64,000 nucleotides of DNA from Selenomonadales bacterium (GCA_029976065.1 JARKNV010000047.1:1-64000), one strand, 5' to 3'. Counted from the stretch's first letter, positions 24,447-33,497 are shown. The notes: a model not told the origin generated them from the sequence alone. Made by a program: numbers and translations.

Positions 24447-24620
24447 ATGGCTGAATTCATCAATCGTAAACACAAGGCGAATAGGCTGATCTACGAGAAA
24501 TCTCCCTATCTCCTGCAACACGCCTATAATCCGGTGGACTGGTTCGCCTGGGGACCGGAAGCCTTTCAAAAGGCCCAGCGGGAGCAGAAGCCGGTGTTTC
24601 TGTCCATCGGCTATAGCTAG
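24447..24620 (+). pseudogene. yyaL 5' part, copy 3, ending in TAG before the CxxC codons
   Basis: ATG after AAAGGAGTGGG; 57 codons encode the N-terminus of the DUF255/thioredoxin-domain family ([18 protein letters not shown], then [10 protein letters not shown]) and stop at TAG (24618-24620). In intact homologs GYS is followed by TCHWCHV. Here those codons resume at 24662 after a 44-base interruption, so the gene is split into this part and the 638-residue frame downstream. Either the gene is inactivated or the gap is bypassed in translation. The same gap position is seen after copy 2. Confidence 0.8.
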
Positions 24621-24661
24621 CCCTGCGGGGCTAAAAATTTGAAAGGTAATGATCTACACGT
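24618..24661 (+). other. 44-base interruption of yyaL: TAG, hairpin and 14-base junction motif
   Basis: Begins with TAG inside the hairpin TAGCCC-TGCG-GGGCTA (24618-24633) and ends with TAATGATCTACACGT (24647-24661). ACT TGC CAT TGG TGC CAT (T-C-H-W-C-H) follows at once. The length is not a multiple of three. It could be a scar of a mobile element or a translational-bypass signal of the phage T4 gene 60 type, where UAG and a hairpin follow the take-off codon. Confidence 0.75.
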
Positions 24662-24682
24662 ACTTGCCATTGGTGCCATGTC

Positions 24683-26599
24683 ATGGAGCGCGAATCCTTC
24701 GAGGACGAGGAAGTCGCCGCCATCCTCAACGCCCACTTCGTCGCTGTCAAAGTCGACCGCGAGGAGCGCCCCGACGTCGACCACATCTACATGTCCGTCT
24801 GCCAGGCCCTCACCGGCTCCGGCGGCTGGCCGCTCACCGTCGTGCTCGCCCCCGACAGGCGGCCCTTCTTCGCCGGGACCTATTTCCCCAAGCGCAGCAA
24901 ATGGGGCCGCCCCGGCCTTGTCGAACTCCTTGAAAACATCGCCAATGCCTGGGCCAAAGACCGGGGGAAACTTGTCGCCCAGGCAGGCGAAATCGCCGGC
25001 ATCCTCAGCGAAACCGCTGCCCCCGCCCCCCAGGAAGCGGCCTTCAGCGATCTCCTCGCCGCCGGCTACCGCCAGCTTGCCGACGCCTTCGACCCCCAAT
25101 ACGGCGGCTTCGACGCCGCGCCCAAGTTCCCCACCCCCCATAATCTTCTCTTCCTCCTGCGCTACTGGCACCTCACCGGCGCCGCCCACGCCCTCGCCAT
25201 GGCCGACAAAACGCTCGCCGCCATGAGCGCCGGCGGCATCCGCGACCATCTCGGCGGCGGGTTCGCCCGCTATTCCACCGACGACCGCTGGCTCGTTCCC
25301 CACTTCGAAAAAATGCTGTACGACAACGCCCTGCTCTGCCACGCCTACCTCGAAGCCTACCAATGCACCGGCAACCCCGCCCACGCCGGCGTCGCCGAGG
25401 AAATCCTCGCCTACGTGAAACGCGACCTCACAAGTGAAGATGGCGCCTTTCTCTCCGCCGAAGACGCCGACTCCGAGGGCGTGGAAGGCAAATTCTACGT
25501 CTGGAGCCGGGATGAAATCCTCGCCCTCCTCGGCGACGACGGCGACCTGTTCGCGGCATGTTACGGCGTCACCGCCGGCGGCAACTTCGAGCACGCCAAC
25601 ATCCTCAACCTCATCGGCCGCGACCTGGACGCCGCCGCCGCCCGCCGCGGCCTGGCCCGCGCCGACCTCGACGCCCGCCTCGCCGCCTGCCGCCAAAAGC
25701 TCTTCACCGTACGCGAACAGCGGGCCCATCCCTTCAAGGACGACAAAATCCTCACCGCCTGGAACGGCCTGATGATCGCCGCCTGCGCCAAAGCCGCCCG
25801 GGTTCTGGGCAAACCCGCCTACGCCGCCGCCGCGGAACGAGCCTGCCGCTTCATCCTGGACAAAATGGTCCGCGCCGACGGCCGTCTCCTCGCACGCTAC
25901 CGCGACGGCGAAGCAGCCATTCCGGCCTACCTCGAAGACTACGCTTTCCTCCTCTGGGGCCTGCTCGAACTGTTCGAAACCGGCCAGGACCCCGACCTCC
26001 TCGCCGCCGCGGACCGGCTGGCCGCCGCGATGCTCCGCCTCTTCGGCGACGACCGTGAAGGAGGCTTCTATTACTACGGCAGCGACGGCGAACAGCTCAT
26101 CACCCGCCCCAAGGAGCTCTACGACGGCGCCCTCCCCTCCGGCAACTCCGCCGCCGCCTTCGGCCTCCTCCGCCTGGCCCGCATCACCGGCAGCGACGCT
26201 TACGCGGCCGCCGCCGAAAAGACCCTCGCCGCCTTCAGCGGCCAGGTTGCCCGTCAGCCTCGCGCCTACACCTTCTATCTCTGTGCCCTCGCCGGCCTCC
26301 TCGCCGCCCCGCGCCACATCGTCCTCGCCGGCCGCCACGACGACCCGGAGCTTGCGGCAATGCGCAGCGAAGCCGGCCGCCGTTTCGCCCCCGAAACAAT
26401 CGTTCTCCTCGCCCCCGACGGCCGCGAGCAACCGGCCGCCGCCATCCCGCTGCTGGCCGGCAAGCCCGCCGTCGCCGGTCGGGCCACCGCCTACATCTGC
26501 GAAAACTTCGCCTGCCGCCGGCCCATAAATAGTCTCGACGAATTCCGGCGCGCCCTCGGTGAAAAGGCGCCACCCCCGCCGCAGCCCACGCCCCGGTGA
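24683..26599 (+). CDS. DUF255/thioredoxin-domain protein (YyaL/SPATA20 family), 5'-interrupted
   Basis: A 638-residue frame from MERESFEDEEVAA covering most of the family: the rest of the thioredoxin-like DUF255 domain (VDREERPDVDHIYM, GSGGWPLTVVLAPD, FFAGTYFP) and the C-terminal alpha/alpha-barrel (GGGFARYSTDDRW, VPHFEKMLYDNA, AEDADSEGVEGKFYVW, NGLMIAACAKA). Upstream codons back to 24653 are open and include TCHWCHV, but no start codon or ribosome site exists for them, so as written the product lacks the CHWC motif. Together with the 57-codon part the protein would be about 702 residues, normal for the family. High GC, resident-chromosome composition. Confidence 0.8.
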   Translation: MERESFEDEEVAAILNAHFVAVKVDREERPDVDHIYMSVCQALTGSGGWPLTVVLAPDRRPFFAGTYFPKRSKWGRPGLVELLENIANAWAKDRGKLVAQAGEIAGILSETAAPAPQEAAFSDLLAAGYRQLADAFDPQYGGFDAAPKFPTPHNLLFLLRYWHLTGAAHALAMADKTLAAMSAGGIRDHLGGGFARYSTDDRWLVPHFEKMLYDNALLCHAYLEAYQCTGNPAHAGVAEEILAYVKRDLTSEDGAFLSAEDADSEGVEGKFYVWSRDEILALLGDDGDLFAACYGVTAGGNFEHANILNLIGRDLDAAAARRGLARADLDARLAACRQKLFTVREQRAHPFKDDKILTAWNGLMIAACAKAARVLGKPAYAAAAERACRFILDKMVRADGRLLARYRDGEAAIPAYLEDYAFLLWGLLELFETGQDPDLLAAADRLAAAMLRLFGDDREGGFYYYGSDGEQLITRPKELYDGALPSGNSAAAFGLLRLARITGSDAYAAAAEKTLAAFSGQVARQPRAYTFYLCALAGLLAAPRHIVLAGRHDDPELAAMRSEAGRRFAPETIVLLAPDGREQPAAAIPLLAGKPAVAGRATAYICENFACRRPINSLDEFRRALGEKAPPPPQPTPR

Positions 26600-26607
26600 C
26601 ACAACCA

Positions 26608-26634
26608 GGCCCCCCGTCGACGGGGGGCTTTTCC
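26608..26634 (+). terminator. terminator after the DUF255 gene
   Basis: GCCCCCCGTC-GACGGGGGGC (26609-26628) followed by TTTTCC. Confidence 0.85.
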
Positions 26635-26717
26635 TTTCCCGCCGCCGTCCCCCAAGGATAAAACCGCCGGCGCAAGCATAAATATAAGCATCGACCCGAC
26701 GCTTGGAGGAAAAACCG

Positions 26718-27140
26718 ATGGTCTTTCTTTACGCCTTTATCGCCGTCCTTTGCCTGGGCCTCGCCCCCTTCTTCGGCAAATCGGTGATCAACTGCATAAA
26801 CCCCCTCACCGCCTTCGCCATCAGGACCGTCATCGCCGCCGTCCTTGTCCTCGCCTGGCTGCTGATCAGCCACACCTACTTCGACCTCAAGAACCTTCCC
26901 TGGAGCTTCTGGGTCGTCGTCACCCTCGAAGCGGCGGTCGCCGCCGTCTTCGCCGACCTCGCCTACTTCTACGCCCTTGAGAAAGGCTCCATCAACCAAG
27001 TCGCCCTCGTCATCTCCTGCGCTCCGCTGGTCACCATGCTGACCGGATACGTCGCCTTCGACGAAATCGTCTCCGGCCGGCAGATCTTCGGCGCCCTCCT
27101 CATCACCGGCGGCCTGGTCATCATCAACCTCGATTATTGA
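26718..27140 (+). CDS. EamA-domain transporter-like protein (half-size)
   Basis: A 140-residue membrane protein with about five hydrophobic helices (MVFLYAFIAVLCLGLAPFF, then AFAIRTVIAAVLVLAWLLI, and so on) and the EamA ending AFDEIVSGRQIFGALLITGG. It equals one EamA repeat, half of a normal drug/metabolite transporter, so it should work as a dimer, as small multidrug-type exporters do. ATG 26718 follows GGAGG by nine bases. Single gene; substrate unknown. Confidence 0.8.
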   Translation: MVFLYAFIAVLCLGLAPFFGKSVINCINPLTAFAIRTVIAAVLVLAWLLISHTYFDLKNLPWSFWVVVTLEAAVAAVFADLAYFYALEKGSINQVALVISCAPLVTMLTGYVAFDEIVSGRQIFGALLITGGLVIINLDY

Positions 27141-27268
27141 TATTGATGCGCCGCCCTTGACAATCGCCGGCCCCGCGTCTAGCATTAAAGTAACGTCCCG
27201 GCGCCGTCCGCCCCGCGGGAGGCGGGCATACGCGCCGGCATAACAGCACAGCGGGAGGCGCTATCCAT

Positions 27269-28105
27269 ATGGCAAACAATCATCCTGTCGCCAGCCACCG
27301 GATAACCGGCGGCGGCGGTGTCAGCCTCCATGTCGAGGAAACCGGCCGCGCCGGCGGGCGGCCGATCCTCTTCATCCATGGCTTCAACCAGTGCCGGCTG
27401 GTCTGGTCGAAGCAGACCAACTCCGGCCTGGCCGACGAATTCCGCCTCATAACGCTCGACAACCGCGGCCACGGCCTGTCGGACAAGCCCAGGGACGCCT
27501 ACGGCGACTCCCGGCTGTGGGCCGAGGACATCGCCGCCGTCATCGCCGCGCTCAGGCTCGACGGCGTCGTCCTCGCAGGCTGGTCGTACGCCGGACTGAT
27601 TATCTGCGACTACCTCCGCCATTTCGGCGAGCAAAAAGTCGCCGGCGTCAACCTCGTCGGCGCCAGAACCTGCATCGGCACCCCGGCGGCCGTCGCCGCC
27701 ACCGGCCCCGACTACCTGCCCCTCCGCCCCAAGCTCTTCTCCGCCGACGCCGCCGAGAGCATAGATGGGCTCGCGAGTTTCCTCCGGCTTTGCACCTTCC
27801 GGCCCCTGCCCCCCGAAGAATTTTACCTCTTCCTCGGCTTCAACGCCATCGTCCCTTCCTACGTCCGCCAGGGGATGATGAACCGCTCCCTCGGCAACGA
27901 CGACCTGCTCGCCGCCCTCAAAAGCCCCTTCCTCGTCACCCACGGCCTCGACGACGCCGTCATCCTCCCCAGCCACGGCGAGCACAACGCTGCCAGGCTG
28001 GCCAAAGCCACAACCTCCTTCTACCCCGAAGCCGGCCACAACACTTTCTGGGAGAATGCCGAGCGCTTCAACCGCGAGCTGGCCGCCTTCGCCCGCTCCC
28101 TATAG
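27269..28105 (+). CDS. alpha/beta hydrolase
   Basis: A 278-residue alpha/beta-hydrolase fold enzyme. ILFIHGFNQ forms the oxyanion region (about 33-41), LAGWSYAGLI holds the nucleophile serine (near 109), the acid is in THGLDDAVILP, and the histidine is in YPEAGHNTFWE. Length and motifs fit esterases, haloperoxidase-like enzymes or C-C hydrolases; substrate not predictable. ATG follows GGAGGCGC. Monocistronic, ended by two successive terminators. Confidence 0.85.
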   Translation: MANNHPVASHRITGGGGVSLHVEETGRAGGRPILFIHGFNQCRLVWSKQTNSGLADEFRLITLDNRGHGLSDKPRDAYGDSRLWAEDIAAVIAALRLDGVVLAGWSYAGLIICDYLRHFGEQKVAGVNLVGARTCIGTPAAVAATGPDYLPLRPKLFSADAAESIDGLASFLRLCTFRPLPPEEFYLFLGFNAIVPSYVRQGMMNRSLGNDDLLAALKSPFLVTHGLDDAVILPSHGEHNAARLAKATTSFYPEAGHNTFWENAERFNRELAAFARSL

Positions 28106-28109
28106 ACAA

Positions 28110-28187
28110 AACAGGCCGGGGATAATCCCCGGCCTTGTTTGCCCCGGCGAAGCCTAGCCATAATACCGGCTGGGCCTCGCTTTTTTA
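28110..28187. terminator. two tandem terminators
   Basis: First, AACAGGCCGGGGATAATCCC-type stem (28110-28140) with an A tract left and T tract right, usable both ways. Second, GCGAAGCC..GGCCTCGC with a TTTTTT tail (about 28147-28187), on the plus strand. They separate the hydrolase from the convergent C_GCAxxG_C_C gene. Confidence 0.8.
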
Positions 28188-28649
28188 TCCCTTGTCGACG
28201 GTAATTCCCTTCTCCGCCAGCATCTCCTCGAGGATTTCGGCGGCGCTTTGGTCTATTGCCGGACAAGCACTCCGAAACAGCCCCTTTTCCTTAATCATTC
28301 TCAGCCCGTCTTCCGTGCCCAGATTATACCCCAGCAACTCGGCGCAGGCGATCGAGCCGTGCCGGGCCACGAACCTTTTCGTAAATTCCCTGACAAGAGC
28401 ATATATGTCGCCGCGCGAGCGGGGATTGCCGATCTCGTACATCATCCCCAGCACCATGGCCGCCCCCGACACCGTGCCGCAGGTCTTGCCCAGGCCGCCC
28501 AGGCCGCCGCCGAGACCCGTGGCCGCTTTAATGGCCAGGTCCCGCGGCACCCCGAAATATTTCCCGCCATAAACGGAAAACATCGCCTGCGCGCAATTTA
28601 TCCCGCCCTCCATATGAAGGTTGGCGACCGCCAGCGTATCCTTGCTCAT
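28185..28649 (-). CDS. C_GCAxxG_C_C family (putative redox) protein
   Basis: A 154-residue second member of the family at 1.3 kb. The name motif is seen as GGINCAQAMFSVYG, GLGGLGKTCGTVSGAAMVLG, then IACAELLG and RSACPAI. ATG 28649 follows AAGGAGTGGGG. It stands alone, not in a Trs-type cluster, so it is probably the free-standing housekeeping type. Function unknown; conserved Cys pairs suggest metal or redox chemistry. Confidence 0.8.
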   Translation of the reverse strand: MSKDTLAVANLHMEGGINCAQAMFSVYGGKYFGVPRDLAIKAATGLGGGLGGLGKTCGTVSGAAMVLGMMYEIGNPRSRGDIYALVREFTKRFVARHGSIACAELLGYNLGTEDGLRMIKEKGLFRSACPAIDQSAAEILEEMLAEKGITVDKG

Positions 28650-28895
28650 TTCCCCACTCCTTTCCATACTGAAATCATTCTAACACACCGCCAGACGTCT
28701 CGTATCGGATTTTCTTGCCGAATAAAAGGCGCTGGCCCTTCCCCCTTATATCGCGCCTTATACCGGCAAATTCGGCCGGCGATATGGCAGGATTTCCCTG
28801 GCCGGCGGTTTAATATAATCTTATAACCTTTCGCGGGCGTCGGCCGCCGGCGCCGCAGCACAGCCATTTCTAATGGCGCGGCGGGGGGAAAGAGC

Positions 28896-30722
28896 ATGAA
28901 TTCACGGGATGTCATCGCCAAATCGCTGGCCGAAAACCGCGCCGCCAACCAGCCAATCATCGGGGTGGCCGTGGGTTCCGGCCTGTCGGCCAAGCAGGCC
29001 ATCGCGGGCGGGGCCGACTTTTTGCTGGCCCTGAACGCCGGCCGATTCCGCATGGCGGGGATAAGCTCGCTCGCCGCCCTGCTGCCGTACGCCAACAGCA
29101 ACGAAATGGTCCTTGATTTCGGTTCCCGCGAAATCGTTCCCCGTGCCGGCGCCAAACCGGTCATCTTCGGCGCGTGCGCCACCGACGTCACCATCAACCA
29201 GGACGCGCTGATCGCCAAAATCCTCGGCCGCGGCTTCCGCGGCGTGAACAACTTCCCCACCGTCGGCCTGATCGACGGCACCGTGCGGCAGGCCCTGGAA
29301 GACTGCGGCCTCGGTTTCCAGCGGGAGGTCGAGTTCATCGCCAAAGCGGCCAAGGCCGGCCTGTTCACCGTCGCCTTCGTTTTCGACGAACACCAGGGAG
29401 AGGCGATGGCGGCCGCCGGAGCCGATATCATCTGCGCCCACCTCGGGCTTACCGTCGGCGGGAAAACGGGAGCCAAGCACGCCATGTCCCTGGAAAGTGG
29501 TGTCCAGCTCGTAAACCGCATCTTCACCGCGGTCGACCGGCTTTACCCCGGCAAAATCAAGCTGATTTACGGCGGACCGGTGTCCACGCCCGAGCAGACC
29601 GAGTACTTCTACGCCAATACCGGGGCAATGGGCTACATCGGCGGGTCGAGCTTCGAGCGCATCCCGGCCGAAACCACCATCGAGGAAGTCACCGGGAAAT
29701 TCAAGAACTTCATCCGCCTCAAACGGGAAAATGAGTCCCTGCGCCGCGAACTCCTCAAAAAGAAGGTTTTCGACGAAATCGTCGGCCAGAGCCGGCTCAT
29801 GCAGGACCTGTACGAAACCGTCAGCAAGGTCGCCGACAAAAACGTCAACGTGCTGGTAGCGGGCGAGAGCGGCACCGGCAAGGAACTCGTCGTGCGGGCG
29901 ATCCACTACAACAGCCCGCGCGGCAGCCAGCCGTTCATCAAAGTCAACTGCGCCTCCATCCCCGACACCCTGCTTGAGAGCGAGCTGTTCGGCCACGAGA
30001 AGGGCTCGTTCACCGGCGCCACCAGCACGCGGGTCGGTCTGTTCGAGCTCGCCAACCACGGCACGCTGTTTCTCGACGAAATCAGCGAAATGAGCCTCCG
30101 CACCCAGGCCAAACTGCTCCGGGCGATCCAGCAGCAGGAGTTCCTGCGCCTCGGCGGCACCCGGCCCATCACGGTCGACACCAGGATTATCTGCGCCACC
30201 AACGCCGATTTGTACGCCGCCGTCACCCAGGGAAAATTCCGCGAAGACCTGTTTTACCGTATAAACGTCGTCACCATCCGCACGCCGCCGCTCAGGCAGC
30301 ACAAAGAGGACATTCCCCTGCTCGTCAATTATTTCCTGGAAAAAATCCGCGACAAATTCAGCCGTGACATAAGGCGCCTGTCGCCTGCCGCCCTCGACGC
30401 CCTCATGCAGCATAACTGGCCGGGGAACGTACGCGAGCTTGAGCACGTGCTGGAAAGCGCCGCCATCCTGTGCGACGGCGACGTCATAACCGGCGGCGAC
30501 CTGCCGCTCAACTCCCCCGGGCAGTTGGCCGCCCGCAGCGACAACGGCGCCCTCCTCCCCAACATGCCCAAAACGGCCACCGCCTCGGTGGAACGGCAAA
30601 TCATCCTCGGTACCCTCAACCAGCACGCCTGGCACCGGCAAAAAACAGCCCAGTACCTGGGCATCACCAGGCGCACCCTGCTCAACAAAATGAAAAAATA
30701 CGGCATCAGGGAACGGGAGTAG
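28896..30722 (+). CDS. sigma-54 activator with N-terminal TIM-barrel (PEP-hydrolase-like) sensor
   Basis: A 608-residue fusion. Residues about 1-275 are a TIM barrel of the PF09370 (PEP hydrolase / TIM-barrel signal) family: [45 protein letters not shown] and IYGGPVS. Residues about 300-530 are the AAA+ domain with [14 protein letters not shown] (variant of GAFTGA) and [10 protein letters not shown] Fis-type HTH ends the protein ([17 protein letters not shown]). The barrel matches the enzyme-like protein at 32.2-33.0 kb, so an enzyme copy has been recruited as ligand sensor. It should activate the sigma-54 promoter 180 bases downstream. Confidence 0.9.
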   Translation: MNSRDVIAKSLAENRAANQPIIGVAVGSGLSAKQAIAGGADFLLALNAGRFRMAGISSLAALLPYANSNEMVLDFGSREIVPRAGAKPVIFGACATDVTINQDALIAKILGRGFRGVNNFPTVGLIDGTVRQALEDCGLGFQREVEFIAKAAKAGLFTVAFVFDEHQGEAMAAAGADIICAHLGLTVGGKTGAKHAMSLESGVQLVNRIFTAVDRLYPGKIKLIYGGPVSTPEQTEYFYANTGAMGYIGGSSFERIPAETTIEEVTGKFKNFIRLKRENESLRRELLKKKVFDEIVGQSRLMQDLYETVSKVADKNVNVLVAGESGTGKELVVRAIHYNSPRGSQPFIKVNCASIPDTLLESELFGHEKGSFTGATSTRVGLFELANHGTLFLDEISEMSLRTQAKLLRAIQQQEFLRLGGTRPITVDTRIICATNADLYAAVTQGKFREDLFYRINVVTIRTPPLRQHKEDIPLLVNYFLEKIRDKFSRDIRRLSPAALDALMQHNWPGNVRELEHVLESAAILCDGDVITGGDLPLNSPGQLAARSDNGALLPNMPKTATASVERQIILGTLNQHAWHRQKTAQYLGITRRTLLNKMKKYGIRERE

Positions 30723-30758
30723 CGACCGCCAATCCGTGGGAACAACCTTGCGCACCGC

Positions 30759-30792
30759 CGCGGCTATGGGAAACAAATTTCCCATAGCCGCG
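30759..30792. promoter_or_regulatory. candidate activator site 1 (15-bp-arm dyad)
   Basis: CGCGGCTATGGGAAA (30759-30773), CAAA, TTTCCCATAGCCGCG (30778-30792). The core GGGAA-N6-TTCCC is shared with site 2. No T tract, so a terminator is less likely. Confidence 0.7.
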
Positions 30793-30840
30793 AATGCTTA
30801 TCCGCGCCTCGCCTTGCGCCCTCACTGCCTGTCCGCGCCA

Positions 30841-30872
30841 GCCGGCACGGGAATATTTTTTCCCGCACCGGC
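30841..30872. promoter_or_regulatory. candidate activator site 2
   Basis: GCCGG..CGGGAA, TATTTT, TTCCCG..CCGGC; core GGGAA-N6-TTCCC at 30849-30864, 81 bp from the core of site 1 and about 42 bp before the -24 element. Confidence 0.7.
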
Positions 30873-30895
30873 GCCGTCAGCGCCCGGCGGACGGC

Positions 30896-30912
30896 TTGGC
30901 ACGGTAATTGCT
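30896..30912 (+). promoter_or_regulatory. sigma-54 promoter of the Tm-1-like operon
   Basis: TGGCACGGTAATTGCT (30897-30912): -24 GG at 30898-30899 and -12 GC at 30910-30911 with ten bases between. It lies 42 bases before the GTG of the Tm-1-like gene. Confidence 0.92.
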
Positions 30913-30953
30913 ATTCATGGCGGCAGCCGATACTTCAGCAAGGGAGTGATAAC

Positions 30954-32171
30954 GTGGCCGGAAAAGTAATCCTCTTGGGCACCCTGGACACCAAAGGCCA
31001 GGAATTCAAGTTCATCAAGGAACTGATCGAAAGCACCGGCGCCGGGACGGTGACCGTCGACGCCGGCGTGAAGGGCCAACCTTATTTTCCGCCCGACATC
31101 CCCAACGACCGCGTCGCCGCCGCCGGCGGGACCCCGCTGGCCGAGCTGCTCCGCAGGGACGACCGGGGGCTGGCGATGGAAGTCATGACCAAAGGCGCGG
31201 CCAAAATCCTCGCCGAACTCTACGAGCGCGGCGAAGTCGCCGGCGTCATCAGCCTCGGCGGCTCCGCGGGCACGACCATCGGCACGGCCGCCATGCAGGC
31301 CCTGCCCGTCGGCGTGCCGAAACTGATGGTCTCCACCATGGCCTCCGGCGACACCCGCCCCTATGTCGGCGTCAAGGACATCACCATGATGTACTCGGTT
31401 GTCGACATCTCGGGGATAAACAGCCTCTCGCGGCGGATACTGGCCAACGCCGCCTTCGCCATCGCCGGCATGGCCGGGGGAAAAGCGCCGGCCGGCGCGC
31501 AGGATAAGCCGCTCATCGCCGCCACCATGTTCGGCGTCACCACCCCGTGCGTCACCAAAGCAAAAGAATACCTGGAAACGCAAGGCTACGAGCTGCTCGT
31601 CTTCCACGCCACCGGCACGGGCGGCCTGGCGATGGAAGGCCTCGTGGAAGGCGGCTTCATCAAAGGCGTCCTCGACATTACCACCACCGAATGGGCGGAC
31701 GAGCTCGCGGGCGGCGTGCTGTCCGCCGGGCCGCACCGCCTGGAGGCGGCCGGCCGGAGCGGCCTTCCCCAGGTCGTGTCCGTCGGCGCCCTCGACATGG
31801 TCAACTTCGGCCCCCCGGACACCGTCCCCGCCAAATACAAGGACCGCCTCTTCTACCAGCACAACCCCACCGTCACCCTCATGCGCACCACCCCCGAAGA
31901 ATGCCGCCGGCTCGGCGAAATCATCGCCGCCAAGCTCAACGCCGCCCAGGGGCCCGTCGCCCTCTTCCTGCCCCTCAAAGGCGTCTCGCTGATCGACACG
32001 GCCGGCAAACCCTTCTTCGCCCCCGCGGCGGACGCCGCCCTGTTCGGCGCCCTGCGGGCCAATATCGACCGCGCCAAAATTGAACTGATCGAACTCGACA
32101 CCGACATCAACGACGAACAATTCGCGCTGGCGATGGCGAAAAAACTGCAGGCCTTCCTGGAAAAAAGATAA
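30954..32171 (+). CDS. Tm-1-like ATP-binding protein (UPF0261)
   Basis: A 405-residue member of the Tm-1/UPF0261 family. [19 protein letters not shown] is at the N-terminus, [16 protein letters not shown] near 100, [13 protein letters not shown] near 122 and [14 protein letters not shown] near 195 (start of the second half). The plant member Tm-1 binds ATP and blocks tobamovirus replication; bacterial function is unknown. GTG follows AGGGAGTGA. First gene of a three-gene operon with a TIM-barrel PEP-hydrolase-like protein and a cupin, all under the sigma-54 promoter just upstream. Confidence 0.88.
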   Translation: MAGKVILLGTLDTKGQEFKFIKELIESTGAGTVTVDAGVKGQPYFPPDIPNDRVAAAGGTPLAELLRRDDRGLAMEVMTKGAAKILAELYERGEVAGVISLGGSAGTTIGTAAMQALPVGVPKLMVSTMASGDTRPYVGVKDITMMYSVVDISGINSLSRRILANAAFAIAGMAGGKAPAGAQDKPLIAATMFGVTTPCVTKAKEYLETQGYELLVFHATGTGGLAMEGLVEGGFIKGVLDITTTEWADELAGGVLSAGPHRLEAAGRSGLPQVVSVGALDMVNFGPPDTVPAKYKDRLFYQHNPTVTLMRTTPEECRRLGEIIAAKLNAAQGPVALFLPLKGVSLIDTAGKPFFAPAADAALFGALRANIDRAKIELIELDTDINDEQFALAMAKKLQAFLEKR

Positions 32172-32185
32172 AGGGGATGACTTGG

Positions 32186-33013
32186 ATGACACTTACAAGA
32201 AGCTCGGTTCTCGCCAAAATCAGGGAGCAGGTCAAAAAAGAGATGCCCGTCATCGGCGCTGGCGCCGGTACGGGCATCTCCGCCAAAAGCGCCGAAGCCG
32301 GCGGCGTCGACCTGATCGTAATTTACAACTCCGGCCGCTACCGTATGGCGGGCCGGGGCTCGCTGGCCGGCCTCATGCCTTACGGCGACGCCAACGCCAT
32401 CGTCGTCGAAATGGCCAGCGAAGTCCTGCCGGTCGTCAGGCAGACGCCCGTGCTGGCCGGCGTTTGCGGCACCGACCCCTTCCGCCTCATGGACGTCTTC
32501 CTGAAAGAACTGAAAGCAATCGGCTTCGTCGGCGTGCAGAACTTCCCCACCGTCGGCCTGTGCGACGGCGTCTTCCGCCAGAACCTCGAAGAAACCGGCA
32601 TGGGGTACGACCTGGAAGTCGAAATGATCGCCAAGGCCCGTGAACTCGACCTGCTCACCACCCCCTACGTCTTCTCCGACGCCGACGCCGTCAAAATGAC
32701 CAAGGCCGGAGCCGACATCCTCGTCGCCCACATGGGCCTGACCACCAAAGGCACAATCGGCGCAAAAACCGCCCTCACCCTCGACGACTGCGTCCAAAAA
32801 ATCCAGTCGATGCACGACGCCGCCAGGAAAGTCAACCCCGACATCCTCGTCATCTGCCACGGCGGGCCGATTGCCGAACCGGAAGACGCCGCCTACGTGC
32901 TGTCGCGGACCAAAGGCGTCATCGGCTTTTACGGCGCCTCCAGCATGGAGCGCCTGCCGACCGAAAAAGCCATCGCCGCTCAGGTTAAAGCGTTCAAGGA
33001 CATCAAATTCTAA
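32186..33013 (+). CDS. TIM-barrel PEP-hydrolase-family protein
   Basis: A 275-residue PF09370 protein: [67 protein letters not shown] and ICHGGPI mark the barrel strands and catalytic loops. Family members are annotated as phosphoenolpyruvate hydrolase-like, but the reaction here is unproven. It is clearly similar along its length to the sensor domain of the sigma-54 activator encoded upstream. ATG 32186 follows GGGGATG. It always seems to pair with Tm-1-like proteins, suggesting one pathway. Confidence 0.85.
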   Translation: MTLTRSSVLAKIREQVKKEMPVIGAGAGTGISAKSAEAGGVDLIVIYNSGRYRMAGRGSLAGLMPYGDANAIVVEMASEVLPVVRQTPVLAGVCGTDPFRLMDVFLKELKAIGFVGVQNFPTVGLCDGVFRQNLEETGMGYDLEVEMIAKARELDLLTTPYVFSDADAVKMTKAGADILVAHMGLTTKGTIGAKTALTLDDCVQKIQSMHDAARKVNPDILVICHGGPIAEPEDAAYVLSRTKGVIGFYGASSMERLPTEKAIAAQVKAFKDIKF

Positions 33014-33043
33014 CGACGCCAATCAAAAAAGGAGGAATAGCTT

Positions 33044-33454
33044 GTGGCCAACGGCAAACGCTTCGTCAGCCCCGCCGAAGTGGAAACCCAGGTATTCGGC
33101 TGGGGCAGCCTGAAATGGCTCAGCGAGCCCAAAACCACCGGGGCGGAAAGATTCAGCACCGGCGTGGTCATCCTCGAACCCGGCAAGGGGCACGCCAACC
33201 ACAACCATCCCGGCGTCGAGGAAATCCTCTACTGCGTGTCCGGCGAAGGAACGCAGGTGGTCGCCGGCGAGAAGAGCCCCCTCGTCCCCGGCATACTCAT
33301 CCACATCCCGCCCGATGTCTTCCACGAAACCTACAACACCGGCTGGGAGCAGCTCAAACTCCTCGCCGTCTACAGCCCGCCCGGGCCGGAAACCGAATTC
33401 ACCACCCTGCCGGACTGCAAAGTCCTGCTCCCCGGGCAGTTGCCGGTAAGATAA
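33044..33454 (+). CDS. cupin-domain protein
   Basis: A 136-residue single cupin. The metal-binding motif 1 is seen as HANHNHPGVEEILYCVSGEG (three His and one Glu, near 45-64) and motif 2 as PPDVFHETYN with the fourth ligand near 92. Such proteins bind Fe, Mn or Zn and act as isomerases, oxygenases or binding proteins. GTG after AAAAGGAGGAA. Third gene of the sigma-54-driven operon; a terminator follows. It probably acts on the same unknown metabolite. Confidence 0.87.
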   Translation: MANGKRFVSPAEVETQVFGWGSLKWLSEPKTTGAERFSTGVVILEPGKGHANHNHPGVEEILYCVSGEGTQVVAGEKSPLVPGILIHIPPDVFHETYNTGWEQLKLLAVYSPPGPETEFTTLPDCKVLLPGQLPVR

Positions 33455-33466
33455 CCCCCACCCCCA

Positions 33467-33497
33467 AAAACCGCGGCATAAAGCCGCGGTTTTTTTG
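33467..33497 (+). terminator. terminator of the Tm-1/TIM-barrel/cupin operon
   Basis: AAAAACCGCGGC-ATAAA-GCCGCGG then TTTTTTT. Confidence 0.9.

Noticed and set aside
24618-24661. Group I or II intron in yyaL
   Set aside because: Only 44 bases, with no GTGYG start or intron domain; too short for a ribozyme.
18139-24661. Integron cassette array
   Set aside because: No attC-like 7-bp core sites or integron integrase; modules are multi-gene and the repeats are coding.
24617-26602. 661-codon open frame on the minus strand opposite the DUF255 gene
   Set aside because: High-GC shadow frame, glycine/glutamate-rich and low complexity; the plus-strand frame has clear domains.
30759-30792. Terminator of the TIM-barrel activator gene
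   Set aside because: Strong stem but no T tract on either side, and its core recurs at 30849-30864; an activator site fits better.
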